Source: JBGPBY01 sp041481485 (GTDB taxonomy: Bacteria; Acidobacteriota; Terriglobia; 20CM-2-55-15). Taken from it: a DNA stretch of 37,118 nt. The position numbers and the translations under genes are program-made. Below the pieces are notes generated by a model that was not told the DNA's origin, did no database searches, and was given only the letters and a program-made list of their open reading frames with translations. Shown piece after piece: positions 15,515 to 23,364 of this stretch (position 1 is the first letter of the stretch; each line of letters starts with the position of its first letter). The stretch covers positions 1 through 37,118 of the forward strand of contig JBGPBY010000005.1 in assembly GCA_041481485.1 (NCBI GenBank), written 5' to 3'.

Positions 15515-17158
15515 ATGACTGACGTGTTTGGGAATATCGAGAAGCTCGAACGAGATCTTTGGGAAGCGGCTGACAACCTGCGTGCCAACTCCAAGCTGAC
15601 TTCGAGCGACTACTTCATGCCCGTGCTTGGAGTCATTTTCCTCCGCCACGCCGCAAACCGGTTTGACGCGGCGCACCGGCAGATCGATGCGGACCAGGTC
15701 AGCGGCAAGATGCCGAAGAGGAAGATCCTCCCCGCGGATTACATCGCTCGCCGATCGCTCTATCTGCCCGAGAGCGCACGCTACGACACGATCATGCGGC
15801 AAGCATCCGTTACCGGCGCCAATCTTCCGACGCTTGTAACGCAGGCCATGACGGACATCGAAACGAAGTTCGAGCCGCTGCTGGGCGTGTTACCCAAGGA
15901 CTACGGCATCTTCGAACCCAAGGTTCTTGAAGATGTGATGCGACTGTTCAACAGCGAGCAGATCAAGCAAGCCACCGGCGACGTTTTCGGCCGCATCTAC
16001 GAATACTTCCTGGCCAAGTTCTCGATCCAGAAGGCGCACGACAACGGGGAGTTTTTCACGCCGTCGTCCATCGTTCAGACCATCGTTAACGTGATCGAGC
16101 CGGACCACGGCATCGTCTTCGATCCGGCCTGCGGCTCCGGCGGGATGTTTGTGCAGTCGAGTCACTTCATCGAGCATGAAGGTGGAGACACCGCGAAGAA
16201 GGTTGTCTTCTACGGCCAGGAAAAGAACCGCGACACCATCCGCATCGCCAAGATGAACCTCGCCGTCCACGGGCTCGAAGGCAAGATCGCGGAAGCCATC
16301 ACGTACTACCAGGACGACCACAACCTCGGCCCGAAGAAAGCGCTCGACGGCGGTCGTTGCGATTTTGTAATGGCGAATCCGCCGTTCAACGTCGACCTTG
16401 TGGATGCCGAGCGGATCAAGGGCGATCCGCGGCTCCCCTTCGGCCTGCCGGGCGTGAACAAACAGAAAAAGGTCGGCAACGGCAACTATCTCTGGATCTC
16501 CTACTTCTGGAGCTACCTGAGTGAAAAGGGCCGCGCGGGCTTCGTCATGTCGTCGCAGGCGTCCAGCGCGGGACACGGCGAGAAGGACGTGCGGCAGAAG
16601 ATTGTCGAGACCGGCGACGTCGACGTAATGATCTCCATCCGCTCCAACTTCTTCTACACGCGCACCGTCCCCTGCGAGCTGTGGCACTTCGACCGCAATA
16701 AGCCGTCCCAGCGCAAAGACAAAGTGTTGATGCTCGACGCGCGCAATGTGTACCGGAAGGTCACGCGCAAGATCTACGACTTCTCGCCGGAGCAAACGCA
16801 GAACCTCGCGGCCATCGTGTGGCTCTACCGGGGCCAGCAGGAGAAGTTCTTGAAATTGGTCCAGAGCTACCTGGCTCGTGTCTGTTCGGAAAGCGCGGCT
16901 GTGCCGGCGAGTCTCAAGCCCTTTGAGACAACACTGAGCGATTTACTCGGGCGCTTCGACACGCTGAAGAAGTTAGCCGGTGACGCCTTAACGGAACTGA
17001 GCGATGCGAACACGTTGTACGAAGGTGATGCGAAAAAACTCCTCGCGAGCCTTTCCGCCTTTGATAAGAAGTATGCCAAATCGCTTCCGGAAAGGAACGC
17101 TGGACAGAACACGGCGCGCGAGACGTTCGAACCCACGGCGGAGGCAATCCGAGACTGA
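15515..17158 (+). CDS. hsdM: Type I restriction-modification DNA methyltransferase subunit, C-terminally shortened
   Basis: 547 aa. Residues 1-140 are the HsdM N-terminal helical domain ('LERDLWEAADNLRANSKLTSSDYFMPVLGVIFLRHA'). The N6-adenine methylase domain follows, with motif I FDPACGSGGMF, the 'NGEFFTPSSIVQTIV' entry, and motif IV NPPF. These catalytic residues are intact. In related HsdM proteins the chain continues past 'AR.AF.P.AE..RDL.KQ' for another 130 or so residues ending in a coiled coil. Here the frame stops at 'ARETFEPTAEAIRD', so the C-terminal part that contacts HsdS is missing. No hsdS follows, and only a possible hsdR tail lies directly behind. It may be an inactive or solitary methyltransferase. 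Confidence 0.88.
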   Translation: MTDVFGNIEKLERDLWEAADNLRANSKLTSSDYFMPVLGVIFLRHAANRFDAAHRQIDADQVSGKMPKRKILPADYIARRSLYLPESARYDTIMRQASVTGANLPTLVTQAMTDIETKFEPLLGVLPKDYGIFEPKVLEDVMRLFNSEQIKQATGDVFGRIYEYFLAKFSIQKAHDNGEFFTPSSIVQTIVNVIEPDHGIVFDPACGSGGMFVQSSHFIEHEGGDTAKKVVFYGQEKNRDTIRIAKMNLAVHGLEGKIAEAITYYQDDHNLGPKKALDGGRCDFVMANPPFNVDLVDAERIKGDPRLPFGLPGVNKQKKVGNGNYLWISYFWSYLSEKGRAGFVMSSQASSAGHGEKDVRQKIVETGDVDVMISIRSNFFYTRTVPCELWHFDRNKPSQRKDKVLMLDARNVYRKVTRKIYDFSPEQTQNLAAIVWLYRGQQEKFLKLVQSYLARVCSESAAVPASLKPFETTLSDLLGRFDTLKKLAGDALTELSDANTLYEGDAKKLLASLSAFDKKYAKSLPERNAGQNTARETFEPTAEAIRD

Positions 17159-17231
17159 GGAAATCGCCGAACAAGTCTACGAGTACGTCTGGCAGAGAAG
17201 CTTCGGCCAGGGCGCCCAGTCCTTTGTCTGA
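17148..17231 (+). pseudogene. Possible C-terminal tail of a type I restriction subunit (hsdR)
   Basis: In the +1 frame relative to hsdM, overlapping its last bases, the sequence reads ETEEIAEQVYEYVWQRSFGQ and ends at a TGA at 17229-17231. It looks like a natural helical C-terminal protein end, broadly similar to the 'VY.HV(F/W)' tails of HsdR subunits. Position directly behind a shortened hsdM suggests one deletion removed the hsdM end, hsdS and nearly all of hsdR. The match is short, so this is inference. Confidence 0.35.
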
Positions 17232-17287
17232 GGCATAGAAATGAAAGCCGGTCGCGACCAAAACCCTCTTCAAGAAAAACCTAATAC

Positions 17288-17500
17288 TCAGCGCGCTCTC
17301 GGCGCACGCGGGGGAATCTTTTCATTTCGCTGAGCGGCGTGCCAGGCAAACGTAGCGAGCACGATTGCGGACCGCTTCAATTCGTCCTCGGTGACTCGAT
17401 CGGAGAAATCGGCATTCGTGTGGCGCGTGCGGACGTCATAGTTGTCGAAATCCCAGCCGACCATGGCGACATACATTTCAGGTCTCAGTCAAAAGTATTG
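17288..17500 (-). pseudogene. C-terminal remnant of an M28-family peptidase
   Basis: The minus strand contains PEMYVAMVGWDFDNYDVRTR, then HTNADFSDRVTEDELKRSAI and VLATFAWHAAQRNEKIPP. This resembles the end of secreted M28 zinc aminopeptidases, where 'YHTN.D..DR....DL...A...A.F...AA.RDE..PR' carries the last metal-ligand His and the closing helices. About 65 residues survive; an in-frame stop (TGA at about 17495) lies just before and the remaining catalytic domain is absent. The remnant directly abuts the second DUF6152 gene on the other strand. Confidence 0.55.
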
Positions 17501-17569
17501 GAGTTCGAGGCGGTGACAAATTATTCTGCAAGCGCAGCAAATCATCTCATCGTCATAGGGGACGTTTCC

Positions 17570-17968
17570 ATGAAAAGAATTGTCGGCCTTCTTCTCCAAT
17601 TCCTTTGTCTATTCGGTTCTGTGTTGCCGGCTTTGGCTCATCATTCATTTGCCGCCGAGTTTGACGATAAAAAGCCGGTGAAGCTGGAAGGCGCCGTCGT
17701 TCGGTTCGAATTCATGAACCCGCATTCGTGGATCTATCTCGACGTCAAGGGGCCGGATGGTAAGTTAGTTCGATGGGCCGTCGAAACCGGCAGCACCAAC
17801 GCGTTGTTCCGCCGCGGATGGCGGAAGGATTCGCTACGCGCGGGTGATCACATCACTGTCGATGCATTCCGCGCGAAAGACGGATCGAATACAGCCAACG
17901 CCAGTACCGTGAAATTGCCCGATGGACGGCAAGTCAGTGGAGCATCATCGCGTGACGGCGGGCAATAG
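17570..17968 (+). CDS. DUF6152 family secreted protein (copy 2)
   Basis: 132 aa from the ATG at 17570; the frame is open upstream to 17339, but that part overlaps the peptidase remnant and lacks a signal peptide. Signal peptide residues 1-23 end PALA, so the mature protein starts His24-His25-Ser-Phe. It has 'AAEFDDKKPVKLEGAVVRFEFMNPHSW' (H52) and the typical 'LYLDVKGPDGKLVRWAVE', 'RGWRKDSLRAGDHITVDA' strands. The stop is one base before the start of the partner gene at 17970, so translation is probably coupled. Function unknown. Confidence 0.9.
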   Translation: MKRIVGLLLQFLCLFGSVLPALAHHSFAAEFDDKKPVKLEGAVVRFEFMNPHSWIYLDVKGPDGKLVRWAVETGSTNALFRRGWRKDSLRAGDHITVDAFRAKDGSNTANASTVKLPDGRQVSGASSRDGGQ

Positions 17969-17969
17969 T

Positions 17970-18725
17970 ATGAAGCTCGCGATGCTCTTACTCGTGTCGA
18001 TAAGCGCCGCGGCGCAGTCGGAGTTTAATCCGCCCCGCCTTGCCGACGGGCATCCAAACTTCGGCGGTATCTGGATGGCCGCAAGCCTGTCCGCAGCATT
18101 CAACGTGGAAGAGCATGGAGCATCGTATGGAACGCCGGCGGGCCCGAGCGTCATTGTCGACCCGCCAGGCGGAAAACTTCCGTATCTGCCTGGAATGCGC
18201 GAACGCGCAGCCGACAACGATCAGCATCGTGAACGCGACCCTGTTGGCCAATGCCACATGCACGGCGTGCCTCGGGTCATGTTCCCGCCGTTCCCGCTGG
18301 AGATCGTTCAGGATGGCAGTGACGTTTTGATCCTTACTGAAACGGAACATGGCGTTCGCATCATCCCAACCGACGGCCGCCCCTTCCTTAAGGACTACTC
18401 CTCCTGGAACGGGGATTCGCGGGGCCATTGGGACGGCGACACTCTGGTTGTGGAGGTGCGTGGATTGAACGGCCGCGGATGGCTGGATCAAGCCGGGAAC
18501 TTTATGGGCGCCGGCGCCCATGTTGTGGAGCGATTCCGACTGACGGGCAAAGACACTTTGGATTACCAGGCAACGGTGGAGAATCCCGCTGTATTCTCAC
18601 GGCCATTTACCTTGCGTGTGCCGCTGCGCCGCCGGCCGGCCGATGTCGAATTGCTGGAGTATGGTTGCATCGAAGGAGAACGAGACGCCGCGCACCTTCC
18701 CGCGGTAAACGGAGAGAAGAAATGA
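17970..18725 (+). CDS. Secreted partner protein of DUF6152, first of two
   Basis: 251 aa from the ATG at 17970; a longer frame at 17922 lies inside the DUF6152 gene. Signal peptide MKLAMLLLVSISAAAQ. It carries the family landmarks: 'LADGHPNFGGIW' opening, C95 in 'GQCHMHGVPR', the core GHWDGDTLVVEV (152-163), 'WLDQAGNFMG...HVVERFRLTGKDTLDYQATVENP', and a C-terminal Cys in 'EYGC'. It is a paralogue of 1093, 18722 and 26358. The stop overlaps the next start (ATGA), pointing to one transcript of three genes. No biochemical role is known to me. Confidence 0.87.
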   Translation: MKLAMLLLVSISAAAQSEFNPPRLADGHPNFGGIWMAASLSAAFNVEEHGASYGTPAGPSVIVDPPGGKLPYLPGMRERAADNDQHRERDPVGQCHMHGVPRVMFPPFPLEIVQDGSDVLILTETEHGVRIIPTDGRPFLKDYSSWNGDSRGHWDGDTLVVEVRGLNGRGWLDQAGNFMGAGAHVVERFRLTGKDTLDYQATVENPAVFSRPFTLRVPLRRRPADVELLEYGCIEGERDAAHLPAVNGEKK

Positions 18726-19456
18726 TCCGCTCCGCGTTGATTTGGTTTCTTTTCGCGGGCACCGCGTGGGCGCAGGGACAATCCCTCGATCTTCGCGGCA
18801 TCTGGCAAGCGACAGGAACCGCATATCAGAATCTCGAAGGTACGCCCGCGCAGCGGGGCCAGCCCGCCGCAAAGTCGATAGTGGTGGATCCGTCCAACGG
18901 CAAAATCCCGTACCGCGCCGATGCCCGCAAGTCGGCGGATCGGAACTCCAAAGAACGCACAACCTCCGATCCTCTCCTTTCTTGTTTCCAGCCGGGTATT
19001 CCACGGGCCGTGGTGTTGCCTGAACCATTCCAGATCTTTCAGAATCCGGATCGTGTCGTGATCGTCTATCAGCATGTTCACGCCTATCGCGTGATCTTCA
19101 CGGATGGTCGTCCACACTACGACGAAGGCATCGAATTCTACATGGGAGACTCACGGGGGCGATGGGAAGGAAACACGCTCGTGGTCGACGTGACCAACTT
19201 TAAGCCAGAGACGTGGCTCGACAACGCCGGCAATTTTCACGGCAGCAAGCTCCATGTCATCGAACGCTATACGCGGACTGGACCCGACACCCTGCGTTAC
19301 GAGGCGACCATCGAGGATCCGGAAGTATTTGAACACGCTTGGAAGATCCGCGTCGATCTCGCACGCCACACGGAACCGAATTTTCAGCTTCTCGAACACG
19401 AATGCGAACGCGATGCGCAGGGCGTCTACCGGCATCCTCCGCAGTTCTTGAAGTGA
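18722..19456 (+). CDS. Secreted partner protein of DUF6152, second of two
   Basis: 244 aa from the ATG at 18722, which overlaps the previous stop by 4 bases. A frame open back to 18428 is covered by the upstream gene. Signal peptide MIRSALIWFLFAGTAWAQ. The mature part has 'LDLRGIWQATG', C88 in 'SCFQPGIPR', the core GRWEGNTLVVDV (146-157), 'WLDNAGNFHGSKLHVIERYTRTGPDTLRYEATIEDP', and a C-terminal Cys in 'LLEHEC'. It is the clearest representative of the family core in the window. Two adjacent paralogues following one DUF6152 gene suggest a duplication or a heteromeric assembly. Confidence 0.87.
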   Translation: MIRSALIWFLFAGTAWAQGQSLDLRGIWQATGTAYQNLEGTPAQRGQPAAKSIVVDPSNGKIPYRADARKSADRNSKERTTSDPLLSCFQPGIPRAVVLPEPFQIFQNPDRVVIVYQHVHAYRVIFTDGRPHYDEGIEFYMGDSRGRWEGNTLVVDVTNFKPETWLDNAGNFHGSKLHVIERYTRTGPDTLRYEATIEDPEVFEHAWKIRVDLARHTEPNFQLLEHECERDAQGVYRHPPQFLK

Positions 19457-19668
19457 GGAACCTATAAAGATGCTCCGGCAAAACAGAAAAAGGTTGTTGT
19501 GTCTCTCCAGCAGCCTCGCTTTCGAGGCAATGTCATGTAAATACAGATTGGATGTCTTCTGGCCATGGGATGGCAGCGTCGATGATTCCCGCATGGCACG
19601 CGATGCACGTCTGTTTTTGTTGCGTCATGACGCAGGTTGCCTCCGGCCCCGCAGTCCCGCCCTCGCGC

Positions 19669-19697
19669 TTGACATCCCCACTTCGAGTCGATAGATT
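19669..19697 (+). promoter_or_regulatory. Strong sigma70-like promoter
   Basis: TTGACA, exactly 17 bases, TAGATT. The -35 is perfect and the -10 matches four of six. The ATG at 19795 lies about 90 bases downstream of the predicted start of transcription, leaving a leader of that length. It probably drives the hydrolase cluster from 19795 onward. Confidence 0.65.
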
Positions 19698-19794
19698 GCC
19701 GCTGCGACCGAGGAGTAGGTGAAGTTTGCGCAACCTGTCAATACATATCTGGTATCGAATCTTTGTTGCATCGGAAAACAAAGGAGGGGAAACA

Positions 19795-21150
19795 ATGAAG
19801 CCGCTCATTGTCACGGCATTGGTTTTTCTGACTCTGGGAATTTCTCAACAGAGTTTTGCCCAGGCGGGCTTAGCGCAGCCGGAATTGAAAGCCGGTGCTG
19901 CAAAGGTGGATATCACTCTGGGGGAGAGCGAACTTCCCCGAAACTACGAAGGCATTCTCGATCACCTTTATGCGCGCGCGATCGTGCTCAACAGCGGCAG
20001 TACGAGCGCGGCGCTGATCTCGCTGGATGCGGGCGGCGTGCCCGAACAGATCTGGCAGCAGGTCACGCGTCAGGTTGAAAGTGAACTCGGGATTCCGGCG
20101 AAAAACATCCTCATCACGGCCACGCACACGCACAGCGCCCCCAACCAGCAGGCGGCGCGCCTTGTTCCGAAGATTGTAGAGTCGGTGAAACTGGCGAAGC
20201 AGCGTCTGGCCGCGGCCCGCATCGGGTATGGCACTGGCGTGTCGTATATAAATGTTAACCGGAACATCATTGATCCGCAGACGAAACGGTGGTGGGAAGG
20301 TCCGAACTACGACGGGCCATCGGACAAGACCGTTGCTGTTATCAAGTTCGAGACGCTCGGCGGCGAGCCGATCGCGGTCTACTACAACTATGCGATGCAT
20401 GGAGTCGCTGCCGGGCAGTTGGACCTTGTGAGCGGGGACGCTCCGGGAACCACGTCGAAGTACATCGAAGATACATTCGACGACAAGATTGTTGCGTTGT
20501 GGTCGTCCGGCGCCTCAGGCGATCAGAACCCTATGTACTATCAACAGACCTACGACCTGCGTGAGATCCGCATCAAAGAGTACGCCTCACGCGGCATCGA
20601 CATCAGCAACTCCATGCCTCCCGGCGGGCAGGGCCTGAACAAGAAGGATCCGCAGGTCATCAAGCTGATGAATCAGCAGAAGCAGATGATCCTTTCGATG
20701 GGGCAGTTCCTCGGCGAAGAAGTGATGCATGTCATGCGCGGCATGGAGCGCATGGACACGAGTGTCCAGATCGACGGACGCCAGAAGACGGTTCAGTGCC
20801 CCGGCCGTGACCGAACCGACACAGGCCGAGCTGGCTTTGCAGGAACGTACAAGGATGCCGGGCCGGTTGACATTCGTCTAGGTCTCCTCAGGGTGGGCGA
20901 TATTGCCATCGGTGCAGTGAACGCGGAGGTCTTCAACCTCATCGCACAGCTACTGAAGAAAGAATCGCCTTTTGCACGGACCATGATGGCCACGCTCACG
21001 AACGGATCCGCCAATTCCGGATATATTCCGAACGATGCCGCTTACGGGATGTACACGTTCGAGGTTGTTTCGTCGCGCGTGCAGCCGGGCTGCGCGGAAA
21101 CCGCGATCGTCAACGGCATCCTGGACTTGATGCAGGAATCGAAGAAGTAA
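19795..21150 (+). CDS. Neutral/alkaline ceramidase-like secreted protein
   Basis: 451 aa from the ATG at 19795, with a strong AAGGAGGGG ahead; a longer frame from 19726 lacks this. Signal peptide MKPLIVTALVFLTLGISQQSFAQ. The N-terminal domain resembles neutral non-lysosomal ceramidases: 'LKAGAAKVDITLGESELP', 'LISLDAGGVPEQIWQQV', the zinc-binding ATHTHSAPN, and a second His in 'NYAMHGVAAGQLDLVSGDAPG'. The final segment 'NGSANSGYIPNDAAYGMYTFEV' is also typical. Length is shorter than classical ceramidases (about 640-780 aa); the C-terminal immunoglobulin-like domain is absent. It may hydrolyse an amide or ester in a lipid, but the actual substrate is unknown. First gene of the cluster. Confidence 0.85.
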   Translation: MKPLIVTALVFLTLGISQQSFAQAGLAQPELKAGAAKVDITLGESELPRNYEGILDHLYARAIVLNSGSTSAALISLDAGGVPEQIWQQVTRQVESELGIPAKNILITATHTHSAPNQQAARLVPKIVESVKLAKQRLAAARIGYGTGVSYINVNRNIIDPQTKRWWEGPNYDGPSDKTVAVIKFETLGGEPIAVYYNYAMHGVAAGQLDLVSGDAPGTTSKYIEDTFDDKIVALWSSGASGDQNPMYYQQTYDLREIRIKEYASRGIDISNSMPPGGQGLNKKDPQVIKLMNQQKQMILSMGQFLGEEVMHVMRGMERMDTSVQIDGRQKTVQCPGRDRTDTGRAGFAGTYKDAGPVDIRLGLLRVGDIAIGAVNAEVFNLIAQLLKKESPFARTMMATLTNGSANSGYIPNDAAYGMYTFEVVSSRVQPGCAETAIVNGILDLMQESKK

Positions 21151-21161
21151 GGAGGCTCTCC

Positions 21162-22142
21162 ATGACAGGCAAGTACAAATACAATTTCGCGGCACTGCTG
21201 TTCGCAGTGCCGATTCTGATTCTTGTTCCTCTCGCCACGGCTACCACTTTCCAACAAGCACCCGGCCAGCCGGCGGTTCAAGCCCCTGGCGGCATCGGCG
21301 CGAGGGGACAGCGCGGTGCTCCCGCCGGGCCTCCCGCTCCGGTTCCGCCAGCAGTGGCTATTCCGCGTCCAACTGCCGACGAATTGGCCAGGATTAATGC
21401 GTCTTTGAAGCGCTTCGTGGATACCAACACCTCGTCGGACAGCGCTGTGTTGAAGAAGTACGCCGATCTGATTAACGTCGCGATGCCACGGGCCAACTCC
21501 GCCATCGCTCCCGTCCAGACACAGGTGCGCACCACCGAACGTCACGATGGCTTCGTCGAAACCGCAAAAAATGGCAATTTCGATATTTTATTTGCCGGTG
21601 ACTCCATCACGGATTGGTGGCAGCAAAGCGCGGGTCAGGGCGGCGGCGTCGATGTGCAGAAGAAGTATTTCGGCGATGTCAAAATAGCGAATTTCGCGGT
21701 CGCCGGCGATACCACGCAGGGAGTGCTCTGGGGCCTGCAGAATGGCGAAGGGCAGGGCCACAAGCCAAAGGCTGTCATGCTGATGATTGGCACGAACAAC
21801 AATAGTCAGGGGAACTCGGCAGCAGAAATCGCCGAGGGAGTCGGCGCCGTGGTCTACGAATTACGCAAGGACTTTCCCGATGCGAAGATCCTGCTCCTTG
21901 CGATCTTCCCACGTGGCGCCGGACCGACCGATGCAAGCCGTATGAGAAATGACGATGCGAACAAGATCATCGCCAGATTGGATGACGGCAAACACGTCTT
22001 CTTCAGGAATATCAATGACAAGTTTCTTGATGCGCAGGGGGTCCTTATTGGTTTTCGAAATGACAACGTTCACCCCAATCCGCAGGGCTACGAGATTTGG
22101 GCGGCCGCGGTTGCCGAAACCCTCAAAGGCTGGACTAAGTAG
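21162..22142 (+). CDS. Secreted SGNH/GDSL hydrolase
   Basis: 326 aa with a signal peptide (about 1-27) followed by a Gly/Ala/Pro/Arg-rich linker (RGQRGAPAGPPAPVPP). The catalytic domain has block I 'FAGDSITDWW' (nucleophile Ser), the oxyanion Gly in 'FAVAGDTTQG', block III 'MIGTNNN', and block V 'DNVHPNPQGY' with the catalytic Asp/His pair. It resembles platelet-activating-factor acetylhydrolase-like or carbohydrate acetylesterase SGNH enzymes. The ribosome-binding site is AAGGAGG (21149-21155), partly within the preceding stop, and the gap to the ceramidase-like gene is 11 bases. Probably removes acyl or acetyl groups from an extracellular substrate. Confidence 0.9.
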   Translation: MTGKYKYNFAALLFAVPILILVPLATATTFQQAPGQPAVQAPGGIGARGQRGAPAGPPAPVPPAVAIPRPTADELARINASLKRFVDTNTSSDSAVLKKYADLINVAMPRANSAIAPVQTQVRTTERHDGFVETAKNGNFDILFAGDSITDWWQQSAGQGGGVDVQKKYFGDVKIANFAVAGDTTQGVLWGLQNGEGQGHKPKAVMLMIGTNNNSQGNSAAEIAEGVGAVVYELRKDFPDAKILLLAIFPRGAGPTDASRMRNDDANKIIARLDDGKHVFFRNINDKFLDAQGVLIGFRNDNVHPNPQGYEIWAAAVAETLKGWTK

Positions 22143-22156
22143 CTGAAGGAGCTTCA

Positions 22157-23116
22157 ATGCGTCGAAAATGCATTGCCGGGATCGGGACGATTCTCGTGGC
22201 GATATCGTGCGCGGCTCTATTCTCCAGCTCCCGCACGGTAGCCGCCATGCAGGCGGCGGTATCGGCTACTCGCGTCGATGACGTGCCGCGGATCAAGTTG
22301 TACGGCACGACGCCCAATATCGTGGCTGGCCGAGAGACCGAGTTGGACCCGACCGAGCCAACGCTGGACCTCTATATTCCGCAGTCAGACAAGGCGACGG
22401 GCGCCGGAGTCCTTATTCTGCCCGGCGGCGGTTATCAGATGCTGACGGTTCCGGGTGAGGGAGCGGAGCTTGCCAGGGTTTTTTTATCTCACAACGTGGC
22501 GGCTTTCGTACTGCGTTATCGGCACGGTCCGCGCTATCACTATCCGACGACGCTACTAGACGCCCAGCGCGCGCTGCGCCTCATTCGAGCGCGAGCCGAG
22601 GAGTATCGCGTTGATCCCACGAAGGTCGGTGTTCTGGGAGGATCCGCTGGCGGGCACCTGGCCGCCATGCTGGCGACGCTCTATGACAACAAGCTTCTCC
22701 CGGAGGCCCCATACGTCGCGGATGCGACCGACGGGTTGAGCGCCAAGCCTGCATTTGAGCTGCTCCTCTATCCGGTAATTGATCTGTCGGACGATGCGGT
22801 CACGCATAAGGGATCACGAACGAATCTCACACAGGACAACCCGGCGTTGTACGACCCCTTGTCGCCCCAAAAGCACGTCACTCGAGATACCTCGCCGGTG
22901 TTCATTGTCCAGGGCTCAAACGATCGTCTGGTGCCGGTGAAGAATTCGCTGCTGTTTTACGAGGCGTGTCTCATGGCTGGGGTACCCGTTGAAATGCACA
23001 TTCTGGAGAACGGTCCTCACGGATTTGGGATGGGGGCGAATCTGAACGACGACGCGATTAAGGAGTGGCCTGAACAGGCGCTGCGATTCATGGCTCGACA
23101 TCATTGGATTCCCTAG
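22157..23116 (+). CDS. Secreted alpha/beta hydrolase (BD-FAE/acetyl-esterase type)
   Basis: 319 aa with a signal peptide (about 1-33) and GAAGGAG ahead of the ATG. Motifs: 'LDLYIPQSDKATGAGVLILPGGGYQ' (oxyanion), 'DAQRALRLIRARAEEYRVDPTKVGVLGGSAGGHLA' with nucleophile elbow GGSAGG, acid Asp in 'GSNDRLVPV', and His in 'ENGPHGFGMG'. The triad is complete. It is typical of acetyl xylan esterase/endo-1,4-beta-xylanase-associated esterases (BD-FAE-like). It follows the SGNH gene by 14 bases and is probably in the same transcript. It is followed by a cluster of palindromic repeats. Confidence 0.9.
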   Translation: MRRKCIAGIGTILVAISCAALFSSSRTVAAMQAAVSATRVDDVPRIKLYGTTPNIVAGRETELDPTEPTLDLYIPQSDKATGAGVLILPGGGYQMLTVPGEGAELARVFLSHNVAAFVLRYRHGPRYHYPTTLLDAQRALRLIRARAEEYRVDPTKVGVLGGSAGGHLAAMLATLYDNKLLPEAPYVADATDGLSAKPAFELLLYPVIDLSDDAVTHKGSRTNLTQDNPALYDPLSPQKHVTRDTSPVFIVQGSNDRLVPVKNSLLFYEACLMAGVPVEMHILENGPHGFGMGANLNDDAIKEWPEQALRFMARHHWIP

Positions 23117-23144
23117 GCCGGCATTCGATGATTTCAGAGATTGT

Positions 23145-23339
23145 GGGCGCTCATAGAGCGCCCCTACAGTTGGGGACGTCCCACTGTAGGGGCGGTCTAT
23201 GACCGCCCACCGGTTTGACTCGTGAGGGTCTTTTCCAGGGGTGGCCAACTATGACCGCGCGCGGTTTCACAAGCTTGTGAAGTGATTGAAGGAATGACAA
23301 CCTGAGAAAATGTGCGCGGTCATAGACCGCGCCTACAGT
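23145..23339. repeat. Cluster of palindromic repeats (REP-like)
   Basis: Three complete 19-bp units: GGGCGCTC-ATA-GAGCGCCC at 23145-23163, GGGCGGTC-TAT-GACCGCCC at 23190-23208, and GCGCGGTC-ATA-GACCGCGC at 23314-23332. A degenerate half (CTATGACCGCG) lies around 23249. The first two face each other with CTACAGT and ACTGTAG outside an inner GGGACGTCCC, so they can fold into one long cruciform or hairpin. The stems keep pairing despite base changes. The cluster fills most of the 248-base gap between two hydrolase genes and might stop or stabilise the transcript. Confidence 0.8.
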
Positions 23340-23364
23340 AACTCCACTCGGAAGGAGATTCACG

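Noticed and set aside
15890..16795. 301-aa minus-strand frame opposite hsdM
   Set aside because: Val/Asp/His/Leu-rich antisense shadow of a GC-rich gene; the plus strand encodes clear HsdM motifs.
19533..19660. Minus-strand frame containing QTCIACHAG, a heme c-like CxxCH
   Set aside because: No signal peptide, no other cytochrome features and no ribosome-binding site. The motif probably arises by chance in the leader region before the ceramidase-like gene.
23145..23339. CRISPR-like array
   Set aside because: The repeats are short palindromes in alternating orientation with unequal spacing and no cas genes, so they are REP-like rather than CRISPR.
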